A DNA stretch of 64,000 nt from Pseudothauera nasutitermitis (GCF_004801295.1 NZ_SSOC01000001.1:682001-746000); one strand, 5' to 3'; counted from the first letter of the stretch, positions 39,794 to 51,292 are shown. Notes: generated from the sequence alone by a model not told the origin. Made by a program: numbers and translations.

Positions 39794-40975
39794 ATGCCCC
39801 TCGGTGCCGCCTTGAAACTGCCTTCCGGGGCCGTCCTGCCCGATTACGGCGCCGGCGGCCTGTACGGCCTGATCGGCGGCGTGCGGCGCTGGCTGGGCGG
39901 CGAGCGCGACGATCTGCCCTGGCGTCCGGACGGGCGCGCGGCCCCGGTGCTGGTCTTCCTGCTGATCGACGGCCTGGGCGACGATTTCCTGCAACGCCAC
40001 GGCGCCGGCAGTGCATTGCTCGCCCACCGGCGGGGACGGTTGACCAGCGTGTTCCCCAGCACCACCGCGAGCGCGGTGACGATGACCATGACCGGCCTGT
40101 CTCCGGCTGCGCACGGGCTCACCGGCTGGTTCATCGACGACCGGCGCTTCGGCGGTGCACTGGCGCCGCTGCCGCTGGTGCGCCGGGGGGGCGGCGCATT
40201 GCGCCAGCCCATGCTGCTGCCCCGCTTGTTCCCTTATCGCACGCTCTATCAGGATGCCCGCGCGTCCTGCGTGGTGGTCAGCCCGCGTGCCATCGCCCAC
40301 TCGCGCTTTTCCCTGCGCCATGCGCGCGGCGCGCGGGTCGTCGGCTATGCGGGGCTGGATGGGCTGGTGGAGGCGGTGCTGGCCGCCGCTGCGGAACTCG
40401 GCGCGCAGGGCGGCGGCTACGTGCATGCTTACTACGACCGTTTTGATGCCCTCAGCCATGAATTCGGTAGCCGTTCGGCACGCGCGGTGGCGTGCTTCGA
40501 GCGAGTGGATGCGGCCTTCTCCAGTCTGCTGAGCGGTCTGCGCGGCCTGGAGGCGGACGTGGTGGCGAGCGCCGATCACGGTTTCACCGACAACCGCGAA
40601 GAGCGCCGCCTGCGTCTGCCCGACGAGGTGGCAGCCATGCTCGCCGGGCCGCTCACCGGCGAACGCCGCGCGGCCTTCTGCCGGGTGCGCGCGGGCGCGG
40701 GGGGCGAGTTCGAAGCCTGGGCACGCGCGGAACTCGCCGGACGCGGGTGCGTGCAGCGTTCAGCGGCCGTGCTGCGCGCGGGGCTGTTCGGCCCGGGGCC
40801 GCGTCACCGCCGCCTGGAAGAGCGTGTGGGCACGCATGCCCTGCTGATGGAGCCGGGCTGGACCATCCAGGACCGCGTGCCGGGAGAGGCCGCGCACGAC
40901 ATGCTGGGCGTGCATGGCGGCCTGAGCGCGGAGGAGATGTGGGTGCCGCTGATCGCGGCGCGCACGGCTGGCTGA
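39794..40975 (+). CDS. Alkaline-phosphatase-superfamily phosphodiesterase/nucleotide pyrophosphatase
   Basis: The 393-residue protein matches the type I phosphodiesterase branch: the metal Asp in VLVFLLIDGLGDDFL, the nucleophilic Ser/Thr in TSVFPSTTASAVTMTMTGLSPAAHGLTGWFID, a second metal site in HAYYDRFDALSHEFGS, and a third in ASADHGFTDN. There is no signal peptide, so it is likely cytoplasmic, unusual for this superfamily. It is divergent from the GlpR-like operon with about 180 bp between; a role in releasing or processing the phosphorylated compound imported by that operon is possible but unproven. Confidence 0.85.
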   Translation: MPLGAALKLPSGAVLPDYGAGGLYGLIGGVRRWLGGERDDLPWRPDGRAAPVLVFLLIDGLGDDFLQRHGAGSALLAHRRGRLTSVFPSTTASAVTMTMTGLSPAAHGLTGWFIDDRRFGGALAPLPLVRRGGGALRQPMLLPRLFPYRTLYQDARASCVVVSPRAIAHSRFSLRHARGARVVGYAGLDGLVEAVLAAAAELGAQGGGYVHAYYDRFDALSHEFGSRSARAVACFERVDAAFSSLLSGLRGLEADVVASADHGFTDNREERRLRLPDEVAAMLAGPLTGERRAAFCRVRAGAGGEFEAWARAELAGRGCVQRSAAVLRAGLFGPGPRHRRLEERVGTHALLMEPGWTIQDRVPGEAAHDMLGVHGGLSAEEMWVPLIAARTAG

Positions 40976-40982
40976 CGACGGG

Positions 40983-41429
40983 TCAGTGCAGTTCGTCGTC
41001 GGGCGGTACGGGCAGTACCAGGATGCCTTCGTCGTGCAGCTCTTCCAGTTCGTCGCGCTTGGCCTGCCCACGGATGTTGCGCGCTTCCGCGTCGCCGTGG
41101 TGGATCCGCCGTGCCTCTTCAGGAAAGCGTTCGCCCACGTCCTCGGATTCGCGCGCCATGCGGCGCAGCAGGGCCATCACCGCGGCGGCTTCGGGGGTCG
41201 GTTCGTTGGGAATGGGCGGCCGGGATGTGCTTTCGGCGACCGCTTCGGGCTGGTGCGCGGCGGAGCGGGTAAGCACGTAGGGCGCCGACGGCAGACGTTC
41301 GATCGTGCCGGAACCGCATACCGGACAGGTGACCAGGCCACGCGCCTGCTGGTTTTCGAAGGCCTCGGTGGAGGCGAACCAGCCCTCGAAACGGTGATGG
41401 CCGCCGCATTCCAGATTGAAAACGATCAC
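40983..41429 (-). CDS. DUF1178 family protein with zinc-ribbon start
   Basis: The 148-residue protein begins MIVFNLECGGHHRFEGWFAS, has a CPVCG zinc-ribbon half, and ends with DVGERFPEEARRIHHGDAEARNIRGQAKRDELEELHDEGILVLPVP, the C-terminal signature of DUF1178. The family is common in alpha- and betaproteobacteria; its role is unknown. It converges with the phosphodiesterase gene, 7 bp apart. Confidence 0.93.
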   Translation of the reverse strand: MIVFNLECGGHHRFEGWFASTEAFENQQARGLVTCPVCGSGTIERLPSAPYVLTRSAAHQPEAVAESTSRPPIPNEPTPEAAAVMALLRRMARESEDVGERFPEEARRIHHGDAEARNIRGQAKRDELEELHDEGILVLPVPPDDELH

Positions 41430-41539
41430 GAATCCTTCTCCAGACCTCAGTCGCGCTGCTGTGCATCGGTTCCGGAGAGGCCTCCGGATGCCCGTCGTGC
41501 CAAGGTTTCGTCGTTTCGGACGGGCACCGGGCGGGCGGA

Positions 41540-42136
41540 TTATAGCCCGGAGGATGGCACGCCGGACGTGCCGCTGGCGCCGGCCGGGCTGGAGGCGGTG
41601 CGGCCGCCGAAGTGCAGGGCCAGATCGCAGGTGCCGCCGCCGGCGAACCAGCGTGCGACGACTTCCGCGCCATGGTCGAACTTCAGGCGGTATTCCTCCG
41701 ATGCGGGATTGGCGCGCGGGGGAAGGGGGCGGTAGACGCCCAGCGTGGTGCGCAGCGCATCGGCATAGCGTTCGCCGAGTTCGCGGCAGGCACTGGCGGG
41801 CAGGGAGTACGCCGCGCCGGAAGCAGGCAGGGCGATGATTTCTTCGATGCGGCCGTCGCCTCCGGCCATCGCCATGACCGTGGATGGAATGCCGGCGATG
41901 CGCAGCAGCACGCTGTTCTGTTCCCGCTCATCGCAGCCGGGGCCGATCAGCGCGGCGGAAGGGACGAGAACCGCCGTGCGCGCGGCGGCGATGCGCAGCG
42001 GGGCGCCCAGTGCGAGCGGGCCGATGCCGCGGGCGTGCAGGGAAATGGCCGGTGGTGGCGCATCCGCCACGGTGGCGCCCGCGAGCGCCGCCGCGTAGAG
42101 GCCCAGCAAAGGCGGCCAGGACCCCCTGCGCGGCAT
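41540..42136 (-). CDS. Exported hypothetical protein downstream of sodC
   Basis: The 198-residue product has an N-terminal hydrophobic segment, WPPLLGLYAAALAGATVA, compatible with a signal peptide. The mature part contains two cysteines (PGCDERE and ACRELGERYADALRTTLGVY) and ends in a small-residue tail. No family is recognised. The ATG at 42136 lies 5 bp after the sodC stop on the same strand, implying cotranscription. Confidence 0.65.
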   Translation of the reverse strand: MPRRGSWPPLLGLYAAALAGATVADAPPPAISLHARGIGPLALGAPLRIAAARTAVLVPSAALIGPGCDEREQNSVLLRIAGIPSTVMAMAGGDGRIEEIIALPASGAAYSLPASACRELGERYADALRTTLGVYRPLPPRANPASEEYRLKFDHGAEVVARWFAGGGTCDLALHFGGRTASSPAGASGTSGVPSSGL

Positions 42137-42141
42137 GGTGC

Positions 42142-42675
42142 TTACGGCGTGGCCTTGAGCACGCCGCACGCGATGCGCGCGCCTGCGCCGCCGATGGGCT
42201 GGCTGACGTGGTCGTCGCGGTTTTCGTGGATGACCAGCGCGGCGCCGTCGGCGTCCAGCAGGGTGGCCCGGCCATCGGTGCCGCTCAGGCTGGCCAGCGG
42301 GGTGAACAGTTCGGCTTCCACGCTGCCGTCCGCATGCGCGAAGATGTTCGGCAGGTCGCCGGCATCCGGGCCTTCGGGGTTCAGCAGGCCATGCTTTTTG
42401 CCAGCCGGATTGACGTGGGCGCCGGAGGCGGTGAAGCCCTTGTCGTTGTCCGCGCAGGTGCCGATGCCGTGGATGTGGATGCCCTTCGGGCCGGCAGGCA
42501 GGCCTTTCGCGGAAACGTGGATGAGCAGGCCGTGCGGGCCGTCGACCAGCGTGGCGGTGCCGATCGCGTTGCCCTGGCGATCGACCAGTTCGGCGGTGGC
42601 GCGTTCAGCGGCGTGCGCAGCGGTGACGGAAGCGGCGATCAGGGCGGCGGCAAGCAGGCGTTGACGAGTGTTCAT
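42142..42675 (-). CDS. sodC: Periplasmic superoxide dismutase, Cu-Zn type
   Basis: The 177-residue enzyme has a signal peptide (LLAAALIAASVTAAHAA) and the metal sites of bacterial SodC: HIHGIGTCADN with two copper His, SGAHVNPAGKKHGLLNPEGPDAGDLPNIFAHADG with the bridging His and zinc ligands, and VIHENRDDHVSQPIGGAGARIACG with the last copper His and the disulfide Cys. GGAGGT six bases before the ATG at 42675 fixes the start. It detoxifies superoxide in the periplasm. Confidence 0.95.
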   Translation of the reverse strand: MNTRQRLLAAALIAASVTAAHAAERATAELVDRQGNAIGTATLVDGPHGLLIHVSAKGLPAGPKGIHIHGIGTCADNDKGFTASGAHVNPAGKKHGLLNPEGPDAGDLPNIFAHADGSVEAELFTPLASLSGTDGRATLLDADGAALVIHENRDDHVSQPIGGAGARIACGVLKATP

Positions 42676-42793
42676 CGAGTGACCTCCATTCATCGTTTTT
42701 TGGTGGAACCGAAATGATAAATGGAAAGCGCCGCGCGGATCGTGATCCGTGCCCGCCGGGCGCCCGCGTACGGCGCGCCCGCGCCGGTTCAGG

Positions 42794-42878
42794 TGGTGCC
42801 CGGAGCGGGAATCGAACCCGCACGGCTTGCGCCGAGGGATTTTAAGTCCCTTGTGTCTACCAGTTTCACCATCCGGGC
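42794..42878 (-). tRNA. tRNA-Leu (TAA anticodon)
   Basis: On the minus strand the acceptor stem GCCCGGA pairs with TCCGGGC, the anticodon loop contains TTAAA within CTTAAAA, a long variable arm (CTCGGCGCAAGCCG type) is present, the T-loop is TTCGATT, and CCA is encoded. It lies only 8 bp after the minE stop on the same strand and may be processed from the min transcript. Confidence 0.95.
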
Positions 42879-42886
42879 TGCACTGC

Positions 42887-43147
42887 TCAACGGCTGTTCT
42901 CGGGCAGCACGATGTTGACTTCCAGCACCTCGTAGTTGTCCTGCTTCTCCAGCTGGACCTTGATGTCGTCGGGGTTGACCGCGACGTACTTGGAGATCAC
43001 CTGGATCAGTTCCTGCTGCAGCGCGGGCAGGAAGTCCGCGGCGCCGGAAGAGCCGCTGCGTTCGTGGGCGATGAGCAGCGACAGGCGGTTCTTGGCGATT
43101 TCCGCGGTTCTTTTCTTTTCGCCGAAAAGTTTGGCCAGCAGCGACAT
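42887..43147 (-). CDS. minE: Cell division topological specificity factor MinE
   Basis: The 86-residue protein starts [31 protein letters not shown], which is the membrane-binding and MinD-activating helix, and continues into the dimerisation beta-alpha domain with [12 protein letters not shown] and [10 protein letters not shown]. It stimulates MinD ATPase and drives pole-to-pole oscillation. It follows minD by one base. Confidence 0.97.
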   Translation of the reverse strand: MSLLAKLFGEKKRTAEIAKNRLSLLIAHERSGSSGAADFLPALQQELIQVISKYVAVNPDDIKVQLEKQDNYEVLEVNIVLPENSR

Positions 43148-43148
43148 C

Positions 43149-43961
43149 TTACTTGCCTCCGAACAGGCGCTTCATCAGGCCGGGCTTTTCGTAGTTGACG
43201 AAGCGCAGTTCGTGTTCCTCGCCGAGGAAGCGGCTCACCACGTCCTGATAGGCCTCGGACACGTCGGTGCCCTTCAGGTGGATGGCCGGCATGCCCTGGT
43301 TGGAGGCGTGCAACACGGACTCGGATTCGGGGATCACGCCGATCAGCGGCACGCGCAGCAGTTCCTGCACGTCCTTGTAGGAGAGCATTTCACCGTCCTC
43401 GACGCGCTTGGGCGAGTAGCGGGTGAGCAGCAGATGCTCCTTGACCGGATCGCGGCCTTCGGCGGCGCGGCGCGACTTGGATTGCAGGATGCCCAGGATG
43501 CGGTCGGAGTCGCGCACCGAGGAGACTTCCGGGTTGGTGGTGACGATGGCTTCGTCCGCGAAGGTGAGCGCCAGCACTGCGCCGCGCTCGATGCCGGCGG
43601 GGGAGTCGCACACCACGTATTCGAAGCCCAGGTGTTCGAGTTCCTTCAGCACGGCCTCGACGCCTTCCTCGGTGAGCGCGTCCTTGTCGCGGGTCTGCGA
43701 GGCGGGCAGCACGAAGAGGTTCTCGCAGTGCTTGTCCTTGATCAGCGCCTGGTTGAGCTTGGCCTCGCCGTTGATGACGTTGACCAGGTCATACACCACG
43801 CGGCGTTCGCAGCCCATGATCAGGTCCAGGTTGCGCAGGCCGACGTCGAAGTCGATGACCGCGGTCTTGAAGCCGCGCAGCGCCAGGCCGGACGAGAAGG
43901 CCGCGCTGGTGGTGGTCTTGCCCACACCGCCCTTGCCGGAAGTTACGACGATGACTCTCAC
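43149..43961 (-). CDS. minD: Septum-site-determining ATPase MinD
   Basis: The 270-residue ATPase has the deviant Walker A motif [11 protein letters not shown] (residues 8-18), the switch region [29 protein letters not shown], and a C-terminal amphipathic membrane-targeting helix [10 protein letters not shown]. It recruits MinC to the membrane and is displaced by MinE, placing the division septum at mid-cell. Confidence 0.98.
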   Translation of the reverse strand: MRVIVVTSGKGGVGKTTTSAAFSSGLALRGFKTAVIDFDVGLRNLDLIMGCERRVVYDLVNVINGEAKLNQALIKDKHCENLFVLPASQTRDKDALTEEGVEAVLKELEHLGFEYVVCDSPAGIERGAVLALTFADEAIVTTNPEVSSVRDSDRILGILQSKSRRAAEGRDPVKEHLLLTRYSPKRVEDGEMLSYKDVQELLRVPLIGVIPESESVLHASNQGMPAIHLKGTDVSEAYQDVVSRFLGEEHELRFVNYEKPGLMKRLFGGK

Positions 43962-43983
43962 GGTTTCCCCTTGGAAGATTGGT

Positions 43984-44769
43984 TTAGTCCAGCTGAAGCG
44001 GCTGGAGGTCGAGTTTGTGATCGTTGGCCGGGCCGGTCAGGCGCACGTGCGCGGCGCGTCCGGCCAGGTGTTCGGGTATGCCCTTCTCGAAGGTGCGATA
44101 GACCCCGGCGATGGAAACCAGCTCGGGGCCGAAGTTGGTGGCGATGATGCGCGCCGCGCTGTCGCCCTGGGCGCCGGCCAGCGCGCGCCCGCGCAGCGGA
44201 CCGTAGCAGTGGATGCTGCCGTCGGCGATGACCTCGGCGCCATGGCTCACGCCGGCCAGCACGACCAGATCGCCGCCGCGCGCGTAAACCTGCTGGCCGG
44301 AGCGCAGCGGTCGTTCGATGAACATGGTGCCGGCGCGGATGGTGGTCGGCGCGGGGGCGGGCGCAGGCTGCGGAGCCGGTTCCACGCGCGCAGGCGCCGG
44401 TGTGGGCGCGGCGGCCGGGGCTGCGCCCTGGCGGTCGCGCAGTTCCGCGCCGTCGAGCAGGGCCAGGCCGGCGCGGCGGGCGCCTTCGACCAATTCGGGC
44501 GCCAGGTTGCGCACGCCCATCGGCTGCAACTGGTAGCGCCGCAGCAGGCTCAGCAGACCGGCCCAGTCGATGCGCGCGGGCTGGGCGGCGAGCGCGCCGA
44601 AATCCAGCACCGCGGCCTCGCCGTTGAAGAAGTCCGGCATGCCGCCGAGCATCTTGTGCAGGGCGTCGGCCAGCGCGGGCGGCTCGGTCTCGTGCAGCAC
44701 GGCGATGGTGGCGCCGAGCGCGGCATTGCGGAACTCGATGGCACGGGCGGCGGAGGAGGCTTGGGTCAT
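43984..44769 (-). CDS. minC: Septum-site-determining inhibitor MinC
   Basis: The 261-residue inhibitor of FtsZ assembly has an N-terminal domain (residues 1-105), a proline/alanine-rich linker of about 45 residues ([20 protein letters not shown]), and a C-terminal beta-helix with [48 protein letters not shown], which dimerises and binds MinD. The linker is longer than in E. coli. minC, minD and minE are in the common order within one operon. Confidence 0.96.
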   Translation of the reverse strand: MTQASSAARAIEFRNAALGATIAVLHETEPPALADALHKMLGGMPDFFNGEAAVLDFGALAAQPARIDWAGLLSLLRRYQLQPMGVRNLAPELVEGARRAGLALLDGAELRDRQGAAPAAAPTPAPARVEPAPQPAPAPAPTTIRAGTMFIERPLRSGQQVYARGGDLVVLAGVSHGAEVIADGSIHCYGPLRGRALAGAQGDSAARIIATNFGPELVSIAGVYRTFEKGIPEHLAGRAAHVRLTGPANDHKLDLQPLQLD

Positions 44770-44864
44770 CGGCGTGGGCGGCCTGAAAAATCCTGTGAGT
44801 CTACTGAGCAGCCGGGTTTCCGGCAAGGCGGGCCATGACGTTGCGGGTGCGCAAAATGCGCACT

Positions 44865-45263
44865 TCAGTCGGTTTTCTCGGGCATCGGCTGCCCGTCTGC
44901 CAGCCGCCACCAGCCTCGCACCACGCGGTACACCACCCAGGCGGAGACGATGACGAAGGCGGCCAGGGCGAACGGGATGCCGATCAGCGTGAACACCAGC
45001 ACGGTGGCGATGACGATCCAGGCCAGCGTCCACCAGAAGGTTCGGATCTGCCAGCTGAAGTGCGAATCCAGCCAGGTGTCGCGCACTGCGCCGCGGTTCC
45101 AGTAGTTCAGCACGATGGCGGCCAGCGAGGGCAGGCTGGCGACGAAGCTCAGGATGATGGTGGCCGAGCCGAGCAGCGCGGAGAACACCGCGAAGGCGTG
45201 CAGCGCGTAGATCAGGTGGGTGAGCCGGACCATGCCGGGGGTGGGCGTGCGCGTGTTCATCAT
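44865..45263 (-). CDS. DUF4870-like small membrane protein
   Basis: The 132-residue protein has about three hydrophobic segments: [67 protein letters not shown]. The middle [24 protein letters not shown] links them and is typical of the DUF4870/Tic20-like group. Two adjacent ATGs can start it. Function is unknown. It lies 12 bp after the hslO gene on the same strand. Confidence 0.8.
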   Translation of the reverse strand: MMNTRTPTPGMVRLTHLIYALHAFAVFSALLGSATIILSFVASLPSLAAIVLNYWNRGAVRDTWLDSHFSWQIRTFWWTLAWIVIATVLVFTLIGIPFALAAFVIVSAWVVYRVVRGWWRLADGQPMPEKTD

Positions 45264-45275
45264 GGAGCCTCCGGG

Positions 45276-46136
45276 TCAGTGCAGGGTGGGCGGGCGGAAC
45301 AGCGTGTCGATGTCGTCGGCGTCGAAGCGGTAGGTGTGATTGGAGAGGTCGTCGCGCACTTCCACCGCGCCGTGCTCGGCGAGGATGGCGCGCACTTCTT
45401 CCTCGCCCAGGCTGTGCAGCATGCCGGCCACCTTGCCGGGGTCGGGCGGCCAGTGGTGGATCACCGGGCGGGCTTCGTACAGGCGCACGTCTTCCTCGGC
45501 GAACAGGCGGCCGAGCAGCTGTTCCGGCGTCAGGCCGAGCAGTTCGTCCTCGCGCACGGTGTTGGCGAGCAGGTGGGCGCGCTCCCAGCCATCGATGTCC
45601 TTCTGGTCGGCGCCAGGCAGCTTTTGCAGGAACAGCGCCACCACGGCGTCGCCGTCGGCAGCCAGCCACAGGCCGGCGGGCTGCTGTTCGGACTGGCTCA
45701 GGTAGTGCTCGAAGACCTTGGCCACGTCCTCGCCCTCCAGCGGCACCACGCTCTGGTAGGGATGTTCCAGGCCTTCGACGTCCAGGGTGAGTTGCAGGCG
45801 GCCGTCGCCCACCAGCTGCTCCAGGCTGGCGCCGCGCAGCGGGCCATCGACGCGCGCGTGGGCGCGCAGGTTGAGCTCGGCCGTGCAGTCGACCACCAGC
45901 AAACTGACCGGGCCGTGACCCTGGATCTGGAAGGTGAGCCGGCCGGGCTGCTTGAGGTTGCCGGTGATCAGCGCGGCCACGGCGCTCATGCGGCCCAGCG
46001 TGGCGGCCACTTCGGGCGGATAGTCGCGCCCGGCGCGCAGCGCGCCCCAGACATCCTCCAGGCGTGCCACGGCGCCCCGGATGTCGAGGTTTTCGAGCAG
46101 GAAGCGGCGCACGTAGCTGTTGGGGCGGGCGCTCAT
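45276..46136 (-). CDS. hslO: Hsp33-family chaperone homologue lacking the redox zinc cysteines
   Basis: The 286-residue protein has the full Hsp33 fold: N-terminal [24 protein letters not shown], the central [25 protein letters not shown], and the C-terminal region [27 protein letters not shown]. In normal Hsp33 a C-x-C and a C-x-x-C in that C-terminal region bind zinc and form the oxidation switch. Here the first site reads IHHWPPDPG and the second [11 protein letters not shown], so all four cysteines are absent. A holdase activity without redox activation is therefore likely. It overlaps the upstream gene by 4 bp. Confidence 0.92.
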   Translation of the reverse strand: MSARPNSYVRRFLLENLDIRGAVARLEDVWGALRAGRDYPPEVAATLGRMSAVAALITGNLKQPGRLTFQIQGHGPVSLLVVDCTAELNLRAHARVDGPLRGASLEQLVGDGRLQLTLDVEGLEHPYQSVVPLEGEDVAKVFEHYLSQSEQQPAGLWLAADGDAVVALFLQKLPGADQKDIDGWERAHLLANTVREDELLGLTPEQLLGRLFAEEDVRLYEARPVIHHWPPDPGKVAGMLHSLGEEEVRAILAEHGAVEVRDDLSNHTYRFDADDIDTLFRPPTLH

Positions 46137-46501
46137 CCGGCGTGGTCCTGGGGTTTGATGAAGCTGGAGAAGGTGTTGGGGTCGAAGCCTACCAGCAGGT
46201 GGCCGGTGGTGGTTTCCACCACCGGGCGGCGGATCAGGCTGGGGTGCTCGGCCATCAGCTGCACGGCAGCGCTCTGCGTTTCGATGTTCTGCTGTTCCGG
46301 GGTGAGCTTGCGCCAGGTGGTGCCGCGCGTGTTCACCAGCGTGCGCCAGCCCAGCACCTTGCACCAGGCGTGCAGCTTGGCGGTGGCGATGCCGGCCTTC
46401 TTGTAGTCGTGGAAATCATAGGCGATGCCGTGTTCGTCCAGCCAGGCGAAGGCCTTCTTCATCGTGTCGCAGTTCTTGATGCCGTAGATGGCCGGTTTCA
46501 T
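46133..46501 (-). CDS. ArsC/Spx-family reductase-like protein (YffB type)
   Basis: The 122-residue protein begins [35 protein letters not shown], with the N-C-D-T catalytic loop of the YffB branch, and has the later [12 protein letters not shown] and [11 protein letters not shown] segments with the Arg residues common to ArsC and Spx proteins. A glutathione-dependent thiol reductase role is usually suggested; arsenate reduction is unlikely without the second ArsC signature. Translational coupling to the Hsp33 gene through an ATGA overlap is clear. Confidence 0.92.
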   Translation of the reverse strand: MKPAIYGIKNCDTMKKAFAWLDEHGIAYDFHDYKKAGIATAKLHAWCKVLGWRTLVNTRGTTWRKLTPEQQNIETQSAAVQLMAEHPSLIRRPVVETTTGHLLVGFDPNTFSSFIKPQDHAG

Positions 46502-46519
46502 CGTCCGTTCTCCAGATGT

Positions 46520-48850
<2,331 letters not shown>

Positions 48851-49095
48851 GGCGTACGCCCCGGCGGGCGGGGGAAGAAACGGAAACGGGGCGGCGATGG
48901 TGCTATAGATTGCGCGGGCGATGCAAGGCTGGCGGCGCTGCCGCGGCGTGCGCCCGATGCGCCCGGTCATGAAAACGATGGGTGGCAATGGTGCAATCTT
49001 TCCGATTGCTGCAACATTGGCGGCACGATTGAACATGCTCGGCAAGCGTATCTTGTAAGATGCAGAGCATGCCGTTGATGTGGATGGAGGTGGCG

Positions 49096-49440
49096 ATGAA
49101 GCACCTGCGGAATACTGCCGAATCGGGGGCGGTGGAAAAGAACCGCAGCGTAGCCGTGCGCCGCTACCTCGCCCTTGCACGGGCCCGGCAGACGGTGTCC
49201 GCGCTCAAGCTGCAATTCGCCTATGACTGGTCCAACCCGAACATGCCGGCCGAAACGCTGATCCGCAAGGTAGTGGACAAGGGGCGCTTCCACGATCTGG
49301 CAGTGATTTGCAAGCGATATGGATTGGAGCGCGTACGCGAGCTGGCCGGCGACCAGATCGCAGCCTCGCCTGCCCTGCAACGTTCATTTGCCAACATCGA
49401 ACGAGGCTTCGCGCGTGCCAGGGAACAGCATCCGGCTTGA
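49096..49440 (+). CDS. Hypothetical partner of an AbiEii-like nucleotidyltransferase
   Basis: The 114-residue protein is basic at its N-terminus and has the central [41 protein letters not shown] and C-terminal [13 protein letters not shown] helices. I remember this type of protein as the gene preceding AbiEii/AbiGii-like nucleotidyltransferases, where it may act as antitoxin. GGAGG precedes the ATG at 49096 by 5 nt. It overlaps the start of the following gene. Identity as antitoxin is an inference from position. Confidence 0.7.
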   Translation: MKHLRNTAESGAVEKNRSVAVRRYLALARARQTVSALKLQFAYDWSNPNMPAETLIRKVVDKGRFHDLAVICKRYGLERVRELAGDQIAASPALQRSFANIERGFARAREQHPA

Positions 49441-49867
49441 TGCCATCCGGCCGGAGACGGCAAGCCTGTTTTCCGTCCTGGCCAGTTTTCCCCAGTTGAG
49501 CGGTTTTGTCTTGATCGGCGGTACGGCGATAGCCCTCCTCATCGGGCACCGCTTGAGCGACGATCTCGATTTCGCTTTTTTTGGAGACCACCTGCCCACA
49601 GGGCAGGTCGATGCGCTCGTTGCGGAACTGAAGGCGGCCGGCATACCCAGCCGGTTGGTCACCGACTCCAGCCAGATTTCGCGTTTCAAGAATGCAGGGT
49701 TTCCGCCACCATTCCGGCCCACGTGCTGTCCGGTTTCCTCAAGAATGCTCGGCACAGGCCATTTCACCCGAACCATGCCGAGCATCCTTTATTCACCTCG
49801 CCCCATCGATGCGATCCGTACGGGCCGCATCGCCTGCATCTGCCGGATCGGAATCAGTCGGTATTGA
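49415..49867 (+). pseudogene. AbiEii/AbiGii-type nucleotidyltransferase toxin, truncated
   Basis: From the GTG at 49415 the frame carries the nucleotidyltransferase motif FVLIGGTAIALLIGHRLSDDLDFAFFG, with the G-G-T and D-x-D residues used for NTP transfer by this toxin family. After ISRFKNAGF (about residue 97) the sequence no longer resembles the family and runs through low-similarity codons to a stop at 49865-49867, overlapping trpS on the opposite strand. Family members are usually over 200 residues, so the toxin has lost its C-terminal domain and is probably inactive. Confidence 0.7.
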
Positions 49868-51200
49868 ACGAGTCCAGCGCGGACTGCAGGGCAGCGGAAG
49901 TGCAGCCTTCCGCCAATGCGCCGATGGTCTGTCCTTCGATGCTCACACCGCCGTCCGCCGCCACGGTCGCGCCGACCTGTTTGAGCCGGCCGATGGTCTG
50001 CCCGGCATCGCGCGGAGCGTTGAAGCCGGTGCTTTGCAGCAGCAGGGTGCCGTCGCCATCGACCAGCTTGAAGTAGAACAGCCCGTCGTTGTCGCGGTAT
50101 TGCTTGAACTGCGGTAAGGCGGCGGATTTTTCGGTGGCGGCGGCCGGCGTGGCGCCGAGGGCGCTGTCCAGCCGGCGCAGGCCGACGGCGTGGCGCAGTT
50201 CGGCGAGGAAGGGGGTGGCGATGGCGCGCGCGCGCTCGGCGCCTTCGCGCAGGCAGGCTTCGATTTTGGCCGGTTCGGCGATCAGCGCATGGTAGCGCTC
50301 GCGCATGGGCGCGAGGCTGCGGTCGATCTGCTCGAACAGCACCTGCTTGGCGTCGCCCCAGGCGATGCCGTCGGCGAAGGCCTGGCGCATGGCGGCGGTC
50401 TGCGCCTCGTCGGCGAAGGCCTGGTAGAGCTGGAACAGGGCGGAGCCTTCGGTGTCCTTGGGTTCGCCCGGTTTGCGCGAGTCGGTGACCATGGAGAAGA
50501 TGAGTTTCTTCAGTTCGGCCGGCGCGGCGAACAGCGGAATCACGTTGTCGTAGCTCTTGCTCATCTTGCGGCCGTCGAGGCCGGGCAGGGTGGCGACGTT
50601 TTCGTCGATCGCCGCTTCGGGCAGCACGAAGTGCTCGCCGTACTGGTGGTTGAAGCGTGTGGCGATGTCGCGCGCCATTTCGATGTGCTGGATCTGGTCA
50701 CGGCCGACGGGCACGCTGTTGCTCTTGAACATCAGGATGTCGGCGGCCATCAGCACGGGGTACATGTACAGGCCCATGGTGACGCCGGCATCGGGGTCCT
50801 CGCCGGCCTCGGTGTTCTTGTCCACGGCGGCCTTGTAGGCATGGGCGCGGTTGAGCAGGCCCTTGCCGGTCATGCAGGTGAGCAGCCAGGTGAGTTCGGG
50901 GATCTCGGGGATGTCGGACTGGCGGTAGAGCGCCACGTGGCTGGTGTCCAGCCCGGCGGCCAGCCAGGTGGCGGTGATTTCTAGCGTGGAGCGCACCACG
51001 CGCAGCGGGTCGGTAGTCTGGATCAGCGCATGGTAGTCGGCCAGGAAGTAGAAGCTTTCCACGTCCTTGCGCCGGCTGGCCTCGATGGCGGGGCGCAGGG
51101 CGCCCGCGTAGTTGCCGAGGTGGGGCGTGCCGGTGGGCTTGATGCCGGTGAGGACGCGCTGCACCGGCGGGGTGGCGGAAGACGTGGAGGAGGTCGACAT
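49854..51200 (-). CDS. trpS: Tryptophanyl-tRNA synthetase with C-terminal YegP-like extension
   Basis: The 448-residue enzyme charges tRNA-Trp. The class I signatures are PTGTPHLGNYAGAL (HIGH type) and GRKMSKSYDN (KMSKS). The catalytic part occupies about 340 residues. The last 100 residues form an additional domain: QFKQYRDNDGLFYFKLVDGDGTLLLQSTGFNAPRDAGQTIGRLK resembles the YegP/DUF1508 fold, followed by a small helical tail. Typical TrpS proteins end near residue 335. I chose the ATG at 51200, which leaves a short Ser/Thr-rich lead before VQRVLTGIKPTG. Confidence 0.95.
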   Translation of the reverse strand: MSTSSTSSATPPVQRVLTGIKPTGTPHLGNYAGALRPAIEASRRKDVESFYFLADYHALIQTTDPLRVVRSTLEITATWLAAGLDTSHVALYRQSDIPEIPELTWLLTCMTGKGLLNRAHAYKAAVDKNTEAGEDPDAGVTMGLYMYPVLMAADILMFKSNSVPVGRDQIQHIEMARDIATRFNHQYGEHFVLPEAAIDENVATLPGLDGRKMSKSYDNVIPLFAAPAELKKLIFSMVTDSRKPGEPKDTEGSALFQLYQAFADEAQTAAMRQAFADGIAWGDAKQVLFEQIDRSLAPMRERYHALIAEPAKIEACLREGAERARAIATPFLAELRHAVGLRRLDSALGATPAAATEKSAALPQFKQYRDNDGLFYFKLVDGDGTLLLQSTGFNAPRDAGQTIGRLKQVGATVAADGGVSIEGQTIGALAEGCTSAALQSALDSFNTD

Positions 51201-51292
51201 GTGGCGTGAATCCGGCAAGACCAAAGCCCGGCATTCTACCGTGCCTGGGCTCCGCCTTGGTCTGGGGCGGTGTGCTGGGGGTGGTCAGGCGC

